A stretch of 64,000 bases of DNA from Gordonia jacobaea. GTDB lineage: Bacteria; Actinomycetota; Actinomycetes; Mycobacteriales; Mycobacteriaceae. The position numbers were made by a program, and so were the translations under genes. The stretch spans positions 124,001 to 188,000 of the forward strand of contig NZ_LDTZ01000014.1 of NCBI RefSeq assembly GCF_001186365.1, read 5' to 3'. Shown here piece after piece: positions 62,352-64,000 of this stretch. Each line of letters begins with the position of its first letter. Within the stretch, counting starts at the first letter, position 1. The notes under the pieces are model-generated. The model did not search any database. It saw only the letters and a program-made list of their open reading frames with translations, and had not been told where the DNA came from.

Positions 62352-63290
62352 ATGAAACGAATCGCGCTCGGCGCCACTGATGTCACCGTGCCCAATGTCG
62401 TCCTGGGGATGATGCGTATCCAGGACCGCTCCGACGACGAGATCCGCGAGCTCGTCGGGGTGGCCCGCGACGCGGGCATCGACTTCTTCGACCACGCCGA
62501 CATCTACGGCACAGCACCTGCGCACGGATGCGAACAACGGTTCGCGCAGGCCCTGCGGTTCTCGTCGTCGGAGCGTGAGCAGATCACGATCCAGTCGAAG
62601 GCGGGCATCGTCAAAGATGGTCCCTACTACGACTTCTCGTACGACCACATCGTCGAGGCCGTCGACGGATCGCTGCGGGCACTCGACACCGACCACCTCG
62701 ATATCCTGCTCCTGCATCGACCCGACGCCCTGGTCGAGCCCGACGAGGTGGCACGCGCCTTCGACGACCTGGCACAGGCGGGCAAGGTGCGCCACTTCGG
62801 GGTGTCCAATCACACGCCACGGCAGATCAAACTGCTGAAAAGGTCTGTGACACAACCGATCGTCGCCAATCAGCTGCAACTGTCGATCACCCACGCGCCG
62901 ATCATCGCGCAAGGTGTTGCAGCGAATATGGCGGGCGAGGGGCAGGCGCAGACCCTCGACGGCGGGGGCGTGCTCGACTACTGCCGCCTCAATGACATCA
63001 CCGTCCAGGCGTGGTCGCCGTTCCAGGCCACATTCTTCGACGGCGTCTTCCTCGGATCCGACCGCTACCCGGAACTGAACACCGTGATCGACAGGCTCGC
63101 AGCGAAATACGACGTCGCACCGATCGCGATCGCCACGGCGTGGATCACGCGACATCCTGCCCAGATGCAGGTGGTTCTCGGCACCACCACCCCCGCACGC
63201 GTCGCCGCCGCGTCGAAAGGTTCCGACATTCCGCTCACCCGTCCGGAGTGGTACGAACTGTTCCGCGCCGCCGGGCATCGCGTCCCGTAG
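62352..63290 (+). CDS. Aldo/keto reductase
   Basis: A 312-residue NADPH-dependent reductase of the AKR family (YdhF-like). The catalytic tetrad is visible: Asp and Tyr in FFDHADIYGTA, Lys in IQSKAGI and His in LLLHRPDAL; FGVSNHTPRQI and GTTTPARV bind cofactor. ATG 62352 lies 7 nt after TACCAT (62339-62344), fitting a leaderless start; GTG 62331 and 62349 are in-frame alternatives. The substrate is unknown. Confidence 0.9.
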   Translation: MKRIALGATDVTVPNVVLGMMRIQDRSDDEIRELVGVARDAGIDFFDHADIYGTAPAHGCEQRFAQALRFSSSEREQITIQSKAGIVKDGPYYDFSYDHIVEAVDGSLRALDTDHLDILLLHRPDALVEPDEVARAFDDLAQAGKVRHFGVSNHTPRQIKLLKRSVTQPIVANQLQLSITHAPIIAQGVAANMAGEGQAQTLDGGGVLDYCRLNDITVQAWSPFQATFFDGVFLGSDRYPELNTVIDRLAAKYDVAPIAIATAWITRHPAQMQVVLGTTTPARVAAASKGSDIPLTRPEWYELFRAAGHRVP

Positions 63291-63371
63291 GTCAGGCGAC
63301 TGGCACCCGAATACTAGGATGTGCAAGTATTTGGGGGGGAAGGTAGGCGCGCGACAGCGAGGAGTGCACTC

Positions 63372-64000
63372 ATGACGGATCAGCCGACGGTTCTCATCGA
63401 TGTGGTCGGACGGATCGGGCAGATAACACTCAATCGGCCCGCGTCCATCAATGCGCTCGATCATCCGATGGCGCTCTCCATGCACGACGCTTTGCGCACG
63501 TGGGCGAACGACCCCGCCATCGACGCAGTCGTCGTCGCAGGTGCGGGTGAGCGTGGGCTGTGCGCAGGGGGCGACATCGCGGCCATCCATCGAGACGCGT
63601 CAAAGCTCTCGTCGGGTGGAGGGGGAGACGACGCCGCGACCGCGAACAGCCCGTCCGGCCGCTTCTGGGCGGACGAGTACCGCCTCAACCTCGACATCTC
63701 GACCTATCCCAAGCCCTACGTCGCGATCATGGACGGAATCGTGATGGGTGGCGGCGTCGGTATCTCCGCGCACGGCAACACGCGCGTCGTCACCGACAGA
63801 ACTCGTCTGGCCATGCCGGAGGTCGGTATCGGCTTCGTGCCGGACGTCGGCGGGACATTCCTTCTCGCACGCGTGCCGGACCAACTCGGTACGTACGCGG
63901 CGCTGACCGGCGGCACGCTGTCCGGTGCCGACGCGATCGCCATGGGCCTCGCCGACCACTACGTCCCGGCCGAGAATCTCGACGCCTTCCGTGATTCCAT
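63372..64000 (+). CDS. 3-hydroxyisobutyryl-CoA hydrolase-like (crotonase family), 3' end cut off
   Basis: The frame runs open from ATG 63372 to the window edge, 209 codons visible. It belongs to the crotonase superfamily: ITLNRPASINALD, the oxyanion-hole GLCAGGDIAAIHRD and the second loop IMDGIVMGGGVGISAHG, then MPEVGIGFVPDVGGTFLLARVP. The Glu in MPEVGIGF and the insertion after the first loop favour 3-hydroxyisobutyryl-CoA hydrolases of valine breakdown over plain hydratases. GAGGAG stands 9 nt before the start. The end is not visible. Confidence 0.85.
   Translation, partial: MTDQPTVLIDVVGRIGQITLNRPASINALDHPMALSMHDALRTWANDPAIDAVVVAGAGERGLCAGGDIAAIHRDASKLSSGGGGDDAATANSPSGRFWADEYRLNLDISTYPKPYVAIMDGIVMGGGVGISAHGNTRVVTDRTRLAMPEVGIGFVPDVGGTFLLARVPDQLGTYAALTGGTLSGADAIAMGLADHYVPAENLDAFRDS

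Overview
The window is high-GC actinobacterial DNA with many GTG starts, and it reads as the chromosome of a mycolic-acid bacterium (Mycobacteriales, most like Gordonia or a close relative; inferred from content, not from a search). Several blocks follow the gene order I remember from Mycobacterium tuberculosis: phoP-phoR-HIT (Rv0757-Rv0759c), then purD, an esterase, purB, purC, ptrB, an EmrB-type MFS pump, purS-purQ and an M18 aminopeptidase (Rv0772 to Rv0800).

Layout. 1-8.4 kb: a cut-off cupin gene, an L,D-transpeptidase lipoprotein, an SDR, a ROK protein, a transglutaminase-like/zinc-metallopeptidase pair, and the trehalose operon otsA-otsB. 8.5-10 kb: a ThrE-type threonine/serine exporter that starts back-to-back with, and takes its Shine-Dalgarno from the antisense strand of, tRNA-Thr(UGU). 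10.1-18.4 kb: a frameshifted carboxylesterase, an exported pair (unknown protein plus a lipase-like protein lacking its serine), RidA, an AlkZ-like protein, a VOC/TetR divergent pair and a DUF899 protein. 18.5-30.8 kb: phoPR, a DpnII-like restriction-modification system, HIT, RecQ, then a GT2-GtrA/GT39 envelope-glycosylation pair preceded by the same PhoP-like box as phoP, and an LtrA protein. 30.74-33.90 kb: a three-gene foreign module (TetR, MHS transporter, adenosine-deaminase-like enzyme) between perfect 18-bp direct repeats. 33.9-50 kb: purine genes mixed with regulators (CstR-like, TetR, MarR), a SelW-like protein, oligopeptidase B, an MFS pump, a peroxidase and an aminopeptidase. 50-58 kb: a lytic transglycosylase, a beta-propeller membrane protein, an NmrA/HxlR redox pair, an ECF sigma/VOC operon and an LppP/LprE-like protein. 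58-64 kb: clpC, an unknown gene, a 13-residue-repeat calcium-loop protein, an aldo/keto reductase and a cut-off enoyl-CoA hydratase-family gene.

Themes. Fifteen genes carry a TANNNT hexamer 6-7 nt before the start codon, the signature of leaderless transcription. Many regulators have a visible palindromic operator in their own promoter. Convergent intergenic gaps are filled with small repeats of at least three families. The most unusual items are the tRNA-Thr/thrE antisense overlap, the 18-bp-bounded catabolic island, the shared PhoP-like boxes and the 13-residue-repeat protein.
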